A stretch of 64,000 nucleotides of DNA from Culex pipiens pallens (GCF_016801865.2 NC_068938.1:90792221-90856220); one strand, 5' to 3'; shown: positions 1 through 10,814, numbered from the stretch's first letter. Translations and numbers: made by a program. Notes: generated by a model not told the origin, from the letters alone.

Positions 1-72
1 CACACAATTACTCCTGATATTTACGAAATTTGAATACATAATTTTAAATTTGAATGTCCTTAGATTTCTTAA

Positions 73-770
73 CCCTCTACTGCCCAATTTTTTCGTTTTT
101 TTTTCAGGAGGTAATTTTGAGCAACATTTGTTCTGCGAAAAAAAAAATACTTCTCCTTATGCTTTCTTGTTTGTTTTTTTTTTGTTTTTTAATTTGTATT
201 TATGTTTAGTTTATGTTTGTTTTCGGTAGTATTTGGCCTATTCTACCTATCCTATCTTATCATTACATTTTGCCTTTCTAATTTTTTCATGTTGTCAGAG
301 TCATTTTTTAAATTTTTTGCTTGTTTTAAACATTTTTGGGTCTAGAATGGCACCATTATCATATAAGTTGTGAAAAATTGCGTAGAGGCATAGTCTGGGA
401 TACTACAAAAATTACTGCATACACTCAACCCCCGGCTCACGCACACTCTCAAAACAAACGTTTAGTAGTGTGTGTGAACTCCGTGTAAAAGGGGTGTCAA
501 ACTAAAACGTGACCTCGTTCGTTTGACAACAGTTGGTGTCAAACCATCGGGGTTTCAGTGTACTTCTTTTGACTTAAAATATAGAAAACGTTAGTAAAAA
601 CACAGCCAAAGTTAACTGCTAAAAAAATTGCTTCCAAACGTTAAATTTTCTAAAATTGTAAGAGATTTTCTTTCCAATACTTTTTATAGGTAAAACTTTG
701 ATTGAAAAATTAACTTTTGGCGATATTTTAGATCGAAGCCCTCTAGAGGTGGGGTGTTGGTTGTAGAGGG
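73..770. mobile_element. TTAA-flanked non-autonomous element (piggyBac-like)
   Basis: The element begins CCCTCTACTGCCC and ends GTTGTAGAGGG, giving an 8-bp terminal inverted repeat CCCTCTAC/GTAGAGGG. It is bracketed exactly by TTAA at 69-72 and 771-774, the target duplication typical of piggyBac transposons. The interior is AT-rich and has no ORF of note, so it cannot encode its own transposase. The superfamily is inferred from the TTAA duplication and the short terminal repeat alone. Confidence 0.65.
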
Positions 771-880
771 TTAACATTTTTTGAACAGCTTATCAAACCG
801 ACCTGTATTTCATTTGAAGTTCACAATTATTTCATGTTGTGATATATATTCAGCTGTTAAGCAAAAAAAAAAAACAACAA

Positions 881-1344
881 ATAAATAAAACTACAATTAT
901 TAAATTGTTCTCAATTTCATCCTTGACAAATTGTTATCAATTTTTATCTTATTTTTAAAGGAATTTGTATTTTGTATTGAGGTATTTTTCATCAAAATAA
1001 TAATTATGAAAAAATATCGAGTCTTTTCTATTGCGAGTGAAAATTTCTGTGAAATCAAAGCTCAAAATTCAAAGTATTCATACACAGCAAATAAACCATT
1101 TGCAGCACAGCAATAAATAAAACTACAATTATTAAATTGTTCTCAATTGCATCCTTGACAAATTGTTATCAATTTTTATCTTATTTTTAAAGGAATTTGT
1201 ATTTTGTATTGAGGTATTTTTCATCAAAATAATAATTATGAAAAAATATCGAGTCTTTTCTATTGCGAGTGAAAATTTCTGTGAAATCAAAGCTCAAAAT
1301 TCAAAGTATTCATACACAGCAAATAAACCATTTGCAGCACAGCA
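881..1344. repeat. 232-bp tandem duplication, two near-identical copies
   Basis: The unit starting ATAAATAAAACTAC at 881 restarts at 1113, an offset of 232 bp. The copies differ at about one visible position (TTTCATCC against TTGCATCC near 918/1150). Both carry the same 61-codon ORF, which is a consequence of the duplication and not evidence of a gene. The near-identity points to a recent duplication or to ongoing conversion. Confidence 0.8.
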
Positions 1345-1430
1345 ATTTTTCAGTTCCTTTTGGGGTCCTAAACAATTCCTCAAAGTTTGAGAAAGATTGG
1401 TTAAGTAGTGTTAACTTGCTCCTGAATGAA

Positions 1431-1512
1431 GATACAGCGTCCTCAAAACTCGTCTAAAACGTGATTTTTGAGCAAAAAACACGTTTTAGAGGAGTTTTTA
1501 ACACGCTGTATC
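1431..1512. mobile_element. Short foldback element (GATACAGCG ends)
   Basis: The arm starting GATACAGCGT at 1431 and the arm ending ACGCTGTATC at 1512 form imperfect inverted repeats of about 33 nt around a short AT-rich loop. This is typical of a very small MITE. No target duplication is obvious. Confidence 0.5.
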
Positions 1513-1528
1513 AAAACTAAAAAAAATG

Positions 1529-1828
1529 GTTTTTCTTATACGAATTTATATGGAAAATTAAATCGCTTTGCGCAATGTGAGGACTTAACCAATCTTTCTC
1601 AAACTTTGGGGAATTGTTTAGTTCCCCAAAAGGAACTGAAAAATTGCTGTGCTGCAAATGGATTATTTGCTGTGTATGAATACTTTGAATTTGAAATGGT
1701 TTTCTCCATACAAATTTATATGGAGAATTGAATCGCTTTGCGCAAAGTGGGGAATTAACCAATCGTTCTCAAACTTTGGGGAGTTGTTTAGGACCTCAAA
1801 AGGAACTGAAAAGTTGCTGTGCTCACTA
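1529..1828. repeat. Diverged direct repeat (period about 170 bp) with an inverted partial copy
   Basis: The block containing AATCGCTTTGCGCAA at 1561 recurs at 1731. Both copies continue through TTCTCAAACTTTGGGG and AAAAGGAACTGAAAA. An inverted partial copy lies at about 1333-1402, so the stretch can fold back on itself. No coding potential is evident. Confidence 0.6.
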
Positions 1829-1897
1829 AATTTGAACAACTTTATTTTTTTCCATACAATCATACTACACCCTAGTGGCCCATCAGTATAGCAAACC

Positions 1898-1941
1898 TAC
1901 GTGCATGCGATTATTATCATCGGATTTTTTGCTCTGTACAT
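1898..1941 (+). repeat. Tail fragment of the tRNA-Leu-like SINE
   Basis: The sequence from GTGCATGCGAT through CATCGGATTTTTTGCT matches the 3' end of the SINE copies at 3474-3662 and 59444-59632. It is a truncated third copy without the tRNA-like head. Confidence 0.45.
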
Positions 1942-1961
1942 TTCGAAATATTCAAAATTTA

Positions 1962-2362
1962 AAATCACAGAAAATTTAAAAAATCTTCTTATAAAATGAT
2001 TTTCATCACTCCTGAAAATTTCATTAAGATATTCCATGATTTAAGTGAGTAACAGACGATTCAAGCTTACATTTTGCCATGCGAACCGAACTGTTAAACT
2101 TGTTGAGAATTTTCTCAAAGCACCATGTTGATTTTCGGGCACAATAATATCTCAAAATTGGATGGACCAAATTTGCAGAAATCTCAAGACATAGCCCATG
2201 TGCATGACAGAGCCCGATTTTAAATGCTTGTTTTAATAAAAATCGAAAATCGGTTTTTGTCATGCACACGGGTCCGGTTTAACGAGTCTTTACCACAATT
2301 TTGCTATCAAATATTGATATTGGAAATTGTTAACTTTAAATAGCTTTGTCTCAGCAATGATA
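1962..2362 (+). mobile_element. Fragment of the TTAA/GGGGTTACAT element family
   Basis: From TTTTCATCACTCCTG through GTGCATGACAGAGCCCGAT and CAGCAATGATACAG, this stretch is collinear with the interior of the complete copy at 10815-11407. The GGGGTTACATACATG terminal repeats and the TTAA flanks are missing, so it is a truncated older copy. Confidence 0.5.
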
Positions 2363-2814
2363 CAGCCATTTTGCGCAGCTCACACTGCCTCAACTTTTGA
2401 CCTTCACCGATCCCCAAAATTTGATTTAAATACTGAGATATTCAATAAAAACCGAAAAAACTCCGTGCATTGTTGCCACTTTTCATATGAAAGAAGTTTC
2501 AATCTTGTCGTGCTATCTTGACACAACCTGAAAATTGATGTAAGTGTGACAACTGGCCAAATGGATTTCAGGTCAGGACGCGTTTGACACACGTACTAGT
2601 CCGACTACCGTAAACATTTGTAAATATAACTCAGGACTTCGGCAACCAAATTCAACCAAACTTCGGGACAATGCACAGAATGGTCCGCCAAACAAAACGT
2701 GTTTGTTATTGTTTACATTGCGTGCTCTCGCTTTTGTCTTTTCAAATGTCAAACACTAAAACGCGTTTTTTCTCAGAACTTCGAAACCGTGGGTGCGACA
2801 AGATAGCACGACAG
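2363..2814. mobile_element. Interspersed element with CTTGTCGTGCTATCTTG inverted repeat
   Basis: The segment 2504-2814 is bounded by CTTGTCGTGCTATCTTG and, inverted, CAAGATAGCACGACAG, suggesting a MITE of about 310 bp. The wider stretch 2363-2690 is homologous, in inverted orientation, to 11925-12235. Shared landmarks include TTTTGACCTTCAC, AACCAAACTTCGGGACAATG and a GTCCGACTAC-type motif. No coding content is seen. Confidence 0.5.
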
Positions 2815-3473
2815 TGTCGATTTATAAACGAGATTTACAATTTTATTTATTGGTAGGGAATTCACTAAAATTCAATTCTGTCGATTGGAGCGTGTTCAGA
2901 GAGCCTAAATCTATCATTCCTTGGCGAAACTGAAGCGTTTACTGACATCAACTTCATAATTGTCGAGTTGTGAAATAAACATAATTCGCCAACATTGCTA
3001 TTTTTTCAACATAAAATGCCTAAATGTCAAAAAATCACAACCATAATCGGTAAAGGAGAAAAAAAAATCAGCTCCATTTCCGGTTTCGATTACTTTACTT
3101 TCCGTAAAGAGATCTCTCTCGGGCTCAACCACCATAAACCGTTGGGGGAGTCCGCTGGCATGCACAGCCGCATCAACATTAAGTCAAGGATAATGGAAAT
3201 GAAATGAATTTCGTGCCTTATCACGATCGCGCCAATTTCGCCCCCACTCTCAACCGGGGAAGGACGCAGTTTGCTTTTAAGCACCCTTGTTTTGAGGTGG
3301 AACACAGTGGATAAAACTTTGGAATTATCAAACAAATATTGAAGGTTGATTTTTTGAAGATGTTTTCAATTTAAATGTTATAAACACAATAAATTTTACA
3401 AAAAAGAATCTACGAGTTGGTAACATCTACAGGGGTTCAGAAAATTTTCATCTTATTGTTTGAGTGTTTCACT
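2815..3473. other. No recognised feature
   Basis: Mixed-composition sequence. I see no ORF of note, RNA gene or repeat shared with the rest of the window. Confidence 0.4.
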
Positions 3474-3662
3474 TCACAGCAAAAAATCCGATGGTAAAAT
3501 CGCATGAAAAAGCATGCACATCACCTTCGTCAAAATAAACACTTAATATTACACACTGCATGTACAATTTTTTCAAACACAAAAAAAAGTTGCAACCGAC
3601 GGGATTCAAACCCAGCACCAACAGTACGGACTGGCGCCTTAGCCCACTCGGCCATCGGACCG
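3474..3662 (-). mobile_element. tRNA-Leu-like SINE
   Basis: Read on the minus strand, the head starts near 3662 with GATGGCCGAGTGGGCTAAGG, a Pol III A box. A B box (GGGTTTGAATCCC) follows, then a T run and an AT-rich body ending near 3474. The D-arm and following GGCGCCAG resemble eukaryotic tRNA-Leu. A second copy at 59444-59632 is collinear over the whole length, which shows this is a dispersed retroposon and not a tRNA gene. No clear target duplication is visible here. Confidence 0.65.
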
Positions 3663-3732
3663 ATGAAGAATGGGAAGGATAAACGCATATATTAGCTTGA
3701 CATTTCGGTCAAGTAGGTCTTTTATTTTTATA

Positions 3733-3756
3733 TTTTTTTTTTTTTTTTTTTTTTTT
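3733..3756. repeat. Poly-T tract (24 nt)
   Basis: An uninterrupted run of 24 T residues. It may be a retroposon A-tail read from the other strand or a simple slippage tract. Confidence 0.8.
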
Positions 3757-5740
3757 ACACAGAATTTCATATAATAATGCAAAATTTATTTTACACCCAA
3801 GCCTTTTACACGCAGCTGGATTACTACTTTTTTAGCTGTGTTGAAAAACCTCCAAAGTCAACAATTACTAGTGATACACGGAATGATTCGCTGATTCTGA
3901 TTGTGGTTTTTTTTTTTTTATTATTTTCCAACTTTCCGTGTGTACGTTTACCACAAACAAGCTTCCTCGAAGAGCCTCCGGCGGCAAAGTGTCATTGCAA
4001 AAGAGAGGACCCTTGTCGCTTGAAAGGACATTTTTCATACAGAAAATTACACAATTGGGACACTTGTGGCACCCCCCTCACCTTCTTGGGGGGCGGCAAG
4101 TCAATTGATTTCTCGAACGCACACAAAGAGTAAACATAATAAAAATTTAAATTGACTCTTGGCCGCGACTCATCCTCGAGCGAAATTTACAAGCGGCATG
4201 AGAACATAAATATGTAATAATACGATTTCCATATTTTTGGCCCGATCGAACGTCGCACGCAGGGAAATTTCCAGTGCGTGTGCCTTAAAAACACAACACA
4301 CACTTCAATTATGCATTTGGGTATTACTGACTGTGGGACCTACGCTGACTGGCGGAGGGAGATGGGCTGGTGCCGATTCTTCAATGGAATTAATGTTTAC
4401 TTTGGAACTTGGAAATGGAGTGCGTGTGTGCAGTTGAATAATTTAAACTGATTCTGCGACATTGACACCAAATTGGAAGTGGGTCATTGGCTGTGGAAAT
4501 TGGAAGAACTGTTTTTATGCAAAAACAAAATCAGTACTTTAAAAATTATACTTTCCCATAATTGCATAGCCGGCCTTCGGGAATCGTATTAATTGCATTT
4601 TTAGACGATACAAGCCGAAGATCTAGGGATCGAAACTTGTCACCGACATTTTTTCAACCCCATATTTTTCCTCTGCACTACTGTGGCTGAACAAATTTTA
4701 CATTAAAATCTTCAAACTCCAAAAAACTTTCCAAAATCCTCCAACTGACCTGGTTAGAGCTTCAGAACTCGCTCCAAATTCCCCGCTCGAACCACCCAAC
4801 CAACAAGAGCTGCTCACCGAGATCACGTTACTCCGGCCAGATGGTGAGTTCCGCGGCAAAGAACATGCTGCTCTCTTCACTTTAACTCTTCCAAACGGAG
4901 GAAAAAAGCGCGCGAAACATCTGTTCCCCGTTTCGCCATCAGTGATCGCAATCGAGGTTTCCAAATCCCAGTCTTCTGCATCGAACCAAAAAAAAAAGAT
5001 GAATGATACTGTGTGTGTGTGGGATGTGCGGGACCAATTTTCTCGAAACTTCGAAACGGTGGAAAATTATTATTTTGGAAGGCTTTTACGCCTTTGTTTT
5101 TATCAGCAAGCTCCGAGGAGCGCGCCAAAAAGTAATGAACCAACCGGTTCTTGGGTTTTTTCTCTGCGCGAAACCCCGTTGCTGGTACGTACAAGAATGT
5201 AAATTACGACCGCCGCGGTTCAGGACGATCCCAAGGATCTGGTGCGTGTAGCAATACCGCTTCGGACCTCATTACAGGGCTTTCTTGGGGCGCGTAATTA
5301 TGAGTGTGTGAAAACCAGTTTCGAAGAGCGCACCACACACGCTGGATTGTTTTGATTACATACAGAGAAGGGGGGGGGGGGTCCGGAGTGTGTACGTAAT
5401 TGGCGAATGACCTCCTGAAATACGGGTACAACTGCAGCATAAATTGGGACAGAACGTCGAGCATAAAAAAACGAGTGTGGGAAGGTTTTCGAATTTTCGT
5501 TGACCGTTGCAAGGAATGAGGATCGTAGTTTTTGAGTACTGTACTTTTTGAGTTGGAAAAAAGTCCGTTGGAGTTGGAGAAACGTTGTGAAATAAAGTTA
5601 CCAAATTTTACTGGATGAGAAGTGCTCATTGCGAGAAAAAAAAATCATCATCAAAAAATTATATTGCCACATGACAGATTAAAAATTCAAGTGCAATATG
5701 CTCTTGGTGATATCTTAAAACACTCAAAAAAACGAGACCA
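3757..5740. other. Non-repetitive block without identifiable gene
   Basis: This stretch has more even base composition than its AT-rich flanks and shares no repeat with the rest of the window. Several ORFs of 60-140 codons overlap on both strands without recognisable domains, as expected by chance in GC-richer DNA. A 12-nt G run lies at 5370-5381. The block is a candidate conserved intronic or intergenic unit, for example an enhancer. That role is inference. Confidence 0.35.
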
Positions 5741-6198
5741 TTAACAGGCAACGCTTGTGTTCTATCGACATTTTTTGCGACACTTGACTAATATCTTCTT
5801 TCGTTGTCGCTACGTCTGTCTGACTTTGATACCCTGCTCTCGCTCACACACACCTGAACGAATGAGCGCAACGCAAAGTCACTCACACAGTCATTTGACT
5901 CTCGCCACTCTCTCTCTCATTCGCGCCGCGCAGAGCTCGTTCGTTTGAATTCTACCAATATTCCGTTCACTTGGCCCCATGACTGCATTCAACTGATTGT
6001 TGTCACCACACTTACTCGCACAAGCTAGAAAGAGATGAGAAAAGCGAGAAAGATAGAGAACATGTGTCTTCGTATCGCCCGGCTGTTTGAGTGTTGAGTT
6101 CGGCATTGTCTCGTGTCAACCTCGTGTGTGTCAACTGACGGTCGCATCTAAATGACGATCATGACCGGCGCTGCGTCAGTGAAAATTCAACGATGATT

Positions 6199-6369
6199 CC
6201 CAGTCAAATCAATCCGAATTCTGAAACGGAATCTAATTAGAATCGTATACAAATTCCGTTTCTAACGCAACAACCGGTTCCGTATTCGAACCGGTTGTTG
6301 CGTTTGAAACGGAATTTGTATACGATTCTAATTAGATTCCGTTTCAGAATTCGGATTGATTTGACTGGG
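6199..6369. mobile_element. Near-perfect 171-bp palindrome (foldback MITE)
   Basis: The arms are 6199-6280 and 6288-6369, each 82 nt, around a 7-nt spacer. They match at 81 of 82 positions, with the single mismatch near 6263. The ends are CCCAGTCAAATC and GATTTGACTGGG. The flanks share only TT. Such symmetry fits a recently inserted foldback transposon; the family was not recognised. Confidence 0.8.
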
Positions 6370-6393
6370 TTATAGCTGACTCCCGAGGAGCTC

Positions 6394-6420
6394 TATAAAA
6401 TATCAGCAATTTCTCTCAGT
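6394..6420 (+). promoter_or_regulatory. Candidate TATA/initiator core promoter
   Basis: TATAAAA at 6394-6400 is followed by TCAGT at 6416-6420, with the A about 24 bp downstream of the first T of the box. That is slightly short for an insect TATA-Inr pair. No ORF of interest follows; a transposon fragment begins near 6449. It may be the promoter of a decayed LTR or chance. Confidence 0.2.
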
Positions 6421-6615
6421 GATCGATCATTTTTCAAGCTTTGTTAAAGGGTGGCCACTCAAGTCGGGAAATAGAGAAATTTTCTTTGTGAATGATATCC
6501 TTTTCTATAATTATAGGTAAAAATGTAGATAACTGTTTTAATTTTTTTACATTTTAAAACATGAAAATGCTCCTCGAAAAATATTTTTTGAATTTGTGGT
6601 CAAGTTTATATGTTA

Positions 6616-7504
6616 TAGAGGTGGGCAAAAAAAGAGCGAGCCTCTCAAAGAGCCGGTTCACTAAAAAATGGAACGAACCATGGCTCACTAAAAAAGAGCC
6701 GCGGTTCTTTTTGAACTCCGGTCTTTTGAAAAAAAAAATCGTCCCATGATGGAACGATTTCTAAACTTTTATCTTTTTTTAAGTTTATAAAAATATAATT
6801 GATTGAATTTCCAACAAATTGTAGCCAGAAATTTGTTTTCGAGAATTTAATTGATTAATGTCAAATTTGTCAGAATTGTGAACACGGTGTACTTTTTCAA
6901 TTACATTAATTACTTATAAAGTGAATTATTTTCTGAACAAAATAAAATACTTTTCATTCCTTTGATCGTAAAGATACATTAAAGAATTACCCAAGTACAT
7001 ATTTGAGGAAATTTTTAAAATGCCGATCATGGAAAATTTTGCCGAAAAACTGCTAAATAGCCATATACCAACTCCTCTTACACAATTAAACTTTTGAATT
7101 TGTAGACTTAATTGATAAATCAGAATGTAGAAAAAAGTTCTCAGAATATTTTCTCAAAATAAAACATCAAAATTTGTTTACTTTTAGCAGAAATAAAGGC
7201 AATTCCGTACAATTAAAAGCAATTTTCTCCAAAATCCTAGATTGAACTTTGGGTGCACCCCGCACCCAATTATTCAAACGTTTAGACCTTTGGTTCTCAA
7301 GAGAATCTTCTCGTTTATAGTTTTTTTTTTAATAATATATTAAAGTTTAATAAAAAAAAACATAAAAAATTACACCATTCTTTAAAATAGCCTTTTCAAC
7401 AAAATTTTGAAAAAGAGCGAAAGAGGCGTTCAAAAGAGCGGTTCATTTCAATGAGCGAGCGAAAATTAGTGGCTCCTCAAAATGTGCGATTTGGCCCACC
7501 TCTA
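6616..7504. mobile_element. hAT-like non-autonomous element (TAGAGGTGGGC ends)
   Basis: The left end TAGAGGTGGGC and the right end GCCCACCTCTA are perfect 11-bp inverted repeats 889 bp apart. Subterminal GAGCG and GAGCC motifs appear at both ends in opposite orientation. The interior is AT-rich with no transposase ORF. The hAT label comes from the style of the terminal repeat. I could not see a clean 8-bp target duplication. Confidence 0.65.
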
Positions 7505-9727
7505 TGTTTTACTAAAGCTAACAGATGTTTATTTTTAATTTGTTCAATTCATTTAATTTTTTTACAAACAATTAATTAATTTTCTGCCTTTTTTTGAGGT
7601 TGTGGGAAAATCGAAAAACATTCAAGAATTTGAAAATAGGATTTAAGTTACTACCCTGGAATCATTTGACTCTCAATTTTTTTTTATATGTTAATCGAAG
7701 GTCCATATTTTAGACATGCTCAACTAATAGTTCACATCCGGTATTTGCCAAAACTTACCCACCTCTCCGTAGCCACCACTGAAGGGTCCAAATTCCATCG
7801 TTTCGCGACTAGTCGACCTCGCCAAAAAAAATAGCACGAAATTCGCACAGCTTCACCCCTCCGGCGGCCCATCGAAATCGTGAGAAACGCGAAACTTTTG
7901 TCCGTCCAAATTCCACGGCGCAAAAATCCGCTTGAAAGTGCCTCTGCCATTTATGGAGTTGCCTGCCAGTTGCGGATCTATTGGCAGCGTGATTTCTCTC
8001 CCCCCTCCGTGGAACGTCTCGCACATTCCTCAGGTGGTTGACCGGAAGTTGGCACAAATCGTTATCCGTACACCCACGCCCGCGCGCTAATGGGAACTAA
8101 TTACACACACTTTTTCGATTAGTCCGCCAAGAATCAGAACAGCTGGTACCTCAACGAGGTTCCGCACCAACCGGCAATTATCACGTATAAATTACCTTTC
8201 CGCGTGTAGAGCGATTCAGAGAGCCGCGCGCTGCTCTTTCATTACGAGATTCGCTCCGGCTTGTTAAGGCTCTTGCCGCGAGCTCACAGAATCAATCTCC
8301 CGAAGAGGGCGCCCCGCTTCCTCGCGTGGAGTCAACCATTAGCCGCGGCTAAACGAATCGAGATTAATTAGCTCTACTCAACAATTTTCCTCTTTAGGCC
8401 GCGGCGCAATCACAGAGATTGTGTGTGCACTTTCTTCGCCCGGCAGCAAGAGTACCTCGAGATCAACGGTGGAGACCTCGTGCGGGTAGGTTCCCAGCTA
8501 TCTAGGGGCGCTCGCGCGAATAAAGAGGTCCCGCGATAAACTTCTGGGTGGTAATGAAGAGAGCTGCTGCTACAATGTTGGAAGGGTGGGATTCTGTCCT
8601 GAGGGCGTCCCGGGCACATGGTGGGTGTCTTGGATTGGATCGTAGACTTCAGCTGATCGCTGGCGGAAGGCCTAGAAAACCATGTTCAGGGTTTGCAGTA
8701 CCGCAGGAAGATCTATCCTTGAGCTTCATACTTAATCTTCATACCGGGAGAGCTCTCAATTCTTTCGTGATCTGTTTACTATCGGCCGTCTGCTGTACGG
8801 GTCGATGTCGATGATCAGATATTCACCATGATACGTCGATTTTAAACTTATGATGCACGAAGTCTTTTAATCAAAAATTCAATTTAACCTTCAAATAAGC
8901 AAAACAAGTTCTCTATTTTCTCAGCTGATGCAGTCACCCTCGCGTGTCTCAGTCTCAACCAAGTAACCCTGACCTCCGACAGCAACCTCTCCTCTAATCC
9001 CCCCCTTGAATCTTCCCTTACCGCCAGGACGATCGCAAAGCTCGCTGCGATACACCCCCAAAGGGCAAAGCTGCAGCTCCCACGAACTTCACCCAGCCAA
9101 CCGCGATCGCGTTGCATTGTTTATGCCTTTTCCACTTAACCTCGCGTCTCCCCTCACAACCCTTTGGGATTTTCCCCCTCCTCTAAAACCCGACAATGGC
9201 GTTTGCACGCAGTTGCAACAATGTTGCGGAATTGCATCTGCTGATCCGCTTCGTTGGCCAAGCTTTGTAGACGCTGCTGCAGAGCGGCCGCATCGTGGTG
9301 TTTTTATGGCCTGCACTTTTACCGCCCACTTTGATAGATCTATCTGGCCGCTGTTGCTACCCATTGCTGGGGGGCGCGCTCTCCACCGTCGCGCGTTGGT
9401 ACAGAGAGCAAAAGAGGTTCTCGCATGTTTCCGATTGATTGAACGCCGATTTGTGGGCATATTTGTAGAGCGATTTGCGGTGCATTAGCGGGATATCATT
9501 ATTAGTGGCAAATAAATCAGCGTGTTGTCTGTGAGGTGAATTAATTTATTTACCTTTGCCAGCATTACACTGATTGAGACGATGAAAAAAGGTCAAAATA
9601 GCTTAAATTCCAACAAACTTTGAAGAATTGGATCAATTTACAGTCGACTCTCTGGCTGTCGATCTTCTCGATATCAATATTGCTCCAGCTGTCAATATAT
9701 TTTTATGAGTCCCTTCAAGTAGCATGC
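7505..9727. other. Non-repetitive, GC-richer block
   Basis: No repeat from elsewhere in the window occurs here and base composition is mixed. ORFs of 60-160 codons overlap on both strands but show no recognisable domain. A TATAAATT at 8186-8193 precedes an ATTCAGAG some 30 bp downstream, a weak promoter-like arrangement. The minus-strand exon candidate at 7759-7798 lies at the left edge. The rest is a candidate regulatory or intronic region. Confidence 0.35.
7759..7798 (-). CDS. Candidate first coding exon (start codon to GTAAGT donor)
   Basis: On the minus strand an ATG at 7798 has a favourable context (A at -3, G at +4) and an in-frame TGA about 60 nt upstream. It opens a 40-nt reading frame encoding MEFGPFSGGYGEV and runs directly into a strong splice donor, GG|GTAAGTTT, at 7758-7753. 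The upstream sequence (7800-8400) is part of a GC-richer non-repetitive block, as expected of a promoter and 5' UTR. I do not recognise the peptide, no downstream exon was found, and the arrangement could be chance. If real, it belongs to a minus-strand gene, opposite to the splice sites at 24030 and 54604. Confidence 0.2.
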
Positions 9728-10002
9728 CAGGGATGCCACATGATTTTAAAAAATGTCTGTGAAAAAGTCTGTGTATGTCTGTGTCTTTGTCTAAAATTCA
9801 AATAAATCAATTTACAGTCATAGAAATCTATCAAAAATTGTGTTTTTAAGCATTTGAAGACTAACGAAATAAGTTTCGATTGATATTTTAACAAAATAAC
9901 AATTTAATGAAGTTTTTAAAAAGTCTGTGCACCTCAAAAAATGTCTGACACGAGCTCAAATGTCTGTGAAACACAGACAAATCTGTGTATCTGGCATCCC
10001 TG
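9728..10002. mobile_element. 275-bp hAT-type MITE with perfect 8-bp target duplication
   Basis: The ends CAGGGATGCCA and TGGCATCCCTG are perfect 11-bp inverted repeats. The element is flanked by TAGCATGC at 9720-9727 and again at 10003-10010, an exact 8-bp duplication diagnostic of hAT-type insertion. Internal TGTCTGTG motifs recur near both ends. Related copies lie at 25873-26142 and, inverted, at 29755-30022. Confidence 0.85.
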
Positions 10003-10097
10003 TAGCATGCTTTGATTTTTCGTTCTATAATTTGATACCTCCCGCTCAATATCACTTCAATATGAACTAAAGGATAGAGTCCACCTTATTTGTATGT

Positions 10098-10169
10098 GGC
10101 TCGTTGGTCTAGGGGTATGATTTTCGCTTCGGGTGCGAGAGGTCCCGGGTTCAATTCCCGGACGAGCCC
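10098..10169 (+). tRNA. tRNA-Pro (anticodon CGG)
   Basis: This 72-nt sequence folds as a complete cloverleaf. The acceptor stem GGCTCGT/ACGAGCC has seven pairs and is followed by discriminator C, as usual for eukaryotic tRNA-Pro. The anticodon arm TTCGC-TTCGGGT-GCGAG places CGG at positions 34-36, decoding CCG. The T arm is CCGGG-TTCAATT-CCCGG. The internal Pol III promoter is intact, with A box TGGTCTAGGGG and B box GGTTCAATTCC. A T6 stop follows at 10172-10177. There is no intron and CCA is not encoded. Two sequence-identical copies lie at 12405-12476 and 20148-20219 on the other strand, with different flanks, so they are separate loci and not one tandem array. Confidence 0.95.
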
Positions 10170-10554
10170 GCTTTTTTATAAAACCCAATTTATCAATTCT
10201 CGTTTGGTCGCAGGTTGAGGATTTGGAATTAAATACACAATTTAACTTATTTTGCAGTTATTTACTGTTAAGGGCTCGTGCATAAACCACGTGGCCTCCA
10301 AATTATAATATTCAAGAGTGTATAAATTTTGTTTCACAAATAATTTATTTAGAGTCTAAAAAAAATCATGAAATTTAATGATTTGGTTTGATGGTCTCCG
10401 TCGATTAAAATTAATTAAAAAGTTTTTATTTTATTTGGAAGATTTAAGTAATATATTTCACTCATAATCATTGCTTAAGTTCTTTTCCGTAGATAATGTT
10501 ATGGTAAGTCATCTACAGTCTTACTCGACTAATAAGAAAAAAGATTTTTTGATA

Positions 10555-10745
10555 AGTTTTTCTCATAATTTTCTATTTTCGTCACACTGAAATTTTCGAC
10601 ATATTCTCGTCACTTTTGCAGTTTGCCGCTATTCAAACAACATTTTCAGATACGTCAACAATAGCGAATTGCTTGCTCACTTTTATTTAAGCAATTTATT
10701 ACTTTGAAACAGTCAAAAACACTTCATGAAAGCTGTAATTCATGA
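10555..10745 (+). repeat. Interspersed repeat shared with 20870-21015
   Basis: The stretch from CCGCTATT through CAACATTTTCAGAT and CAGTCAAAAACACTT is collinear with 20870-21015. The copies are diverged. Ends and class are undefined, and there is no coding potential. Confidence 0.5.
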
Positions 10746-10814
10746 TCAAAAATCTGATAAGCCTATAATAGAAATGGGCCGAGGAAGGGTATATTTTCCC
10801 CTAATAATACTTAA

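Larger units (their letters stand above)
5741..6440 (+). mobile_element. Possible LTR-type promoter region split by a palindrome
   Basis: The region has several CTCTC/GAGAG runs, a TATAAAA box at 6394-6400 and a TCAGT initiator at 6416-6420, an arrangement common in insect LTR retrotransposon promoters. The 171-bp palindrome at 6199-6369 would have inserted into it. I cannot see paired LTRs, a primer-binding site or defined LTR ends. This is a tentative call, and an ordinary cellular promoter is equally possible. Confidence 0.2.

Noticed and set aside
3586..3662. Genuine tRNA-Leu gene on the minus strand
   Set aside because: No acceptor closure or readable anticodon arm, and the downstream 110 bp is shared with a second copy at 59444-59632, so it is a SINE head.
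5204..5629. 141-codon minus-strand ORF
   Set aside because: Crosses a 12-nt G run giving a proline tract; no domain and no conserved-looking start.
9006..9488. 160-codon + strand ORF overlapping a 123-codon minus-strand ORF
   Set aside because: Both strands open in the same GC-rich stretch with no domain on either; typical of chance.
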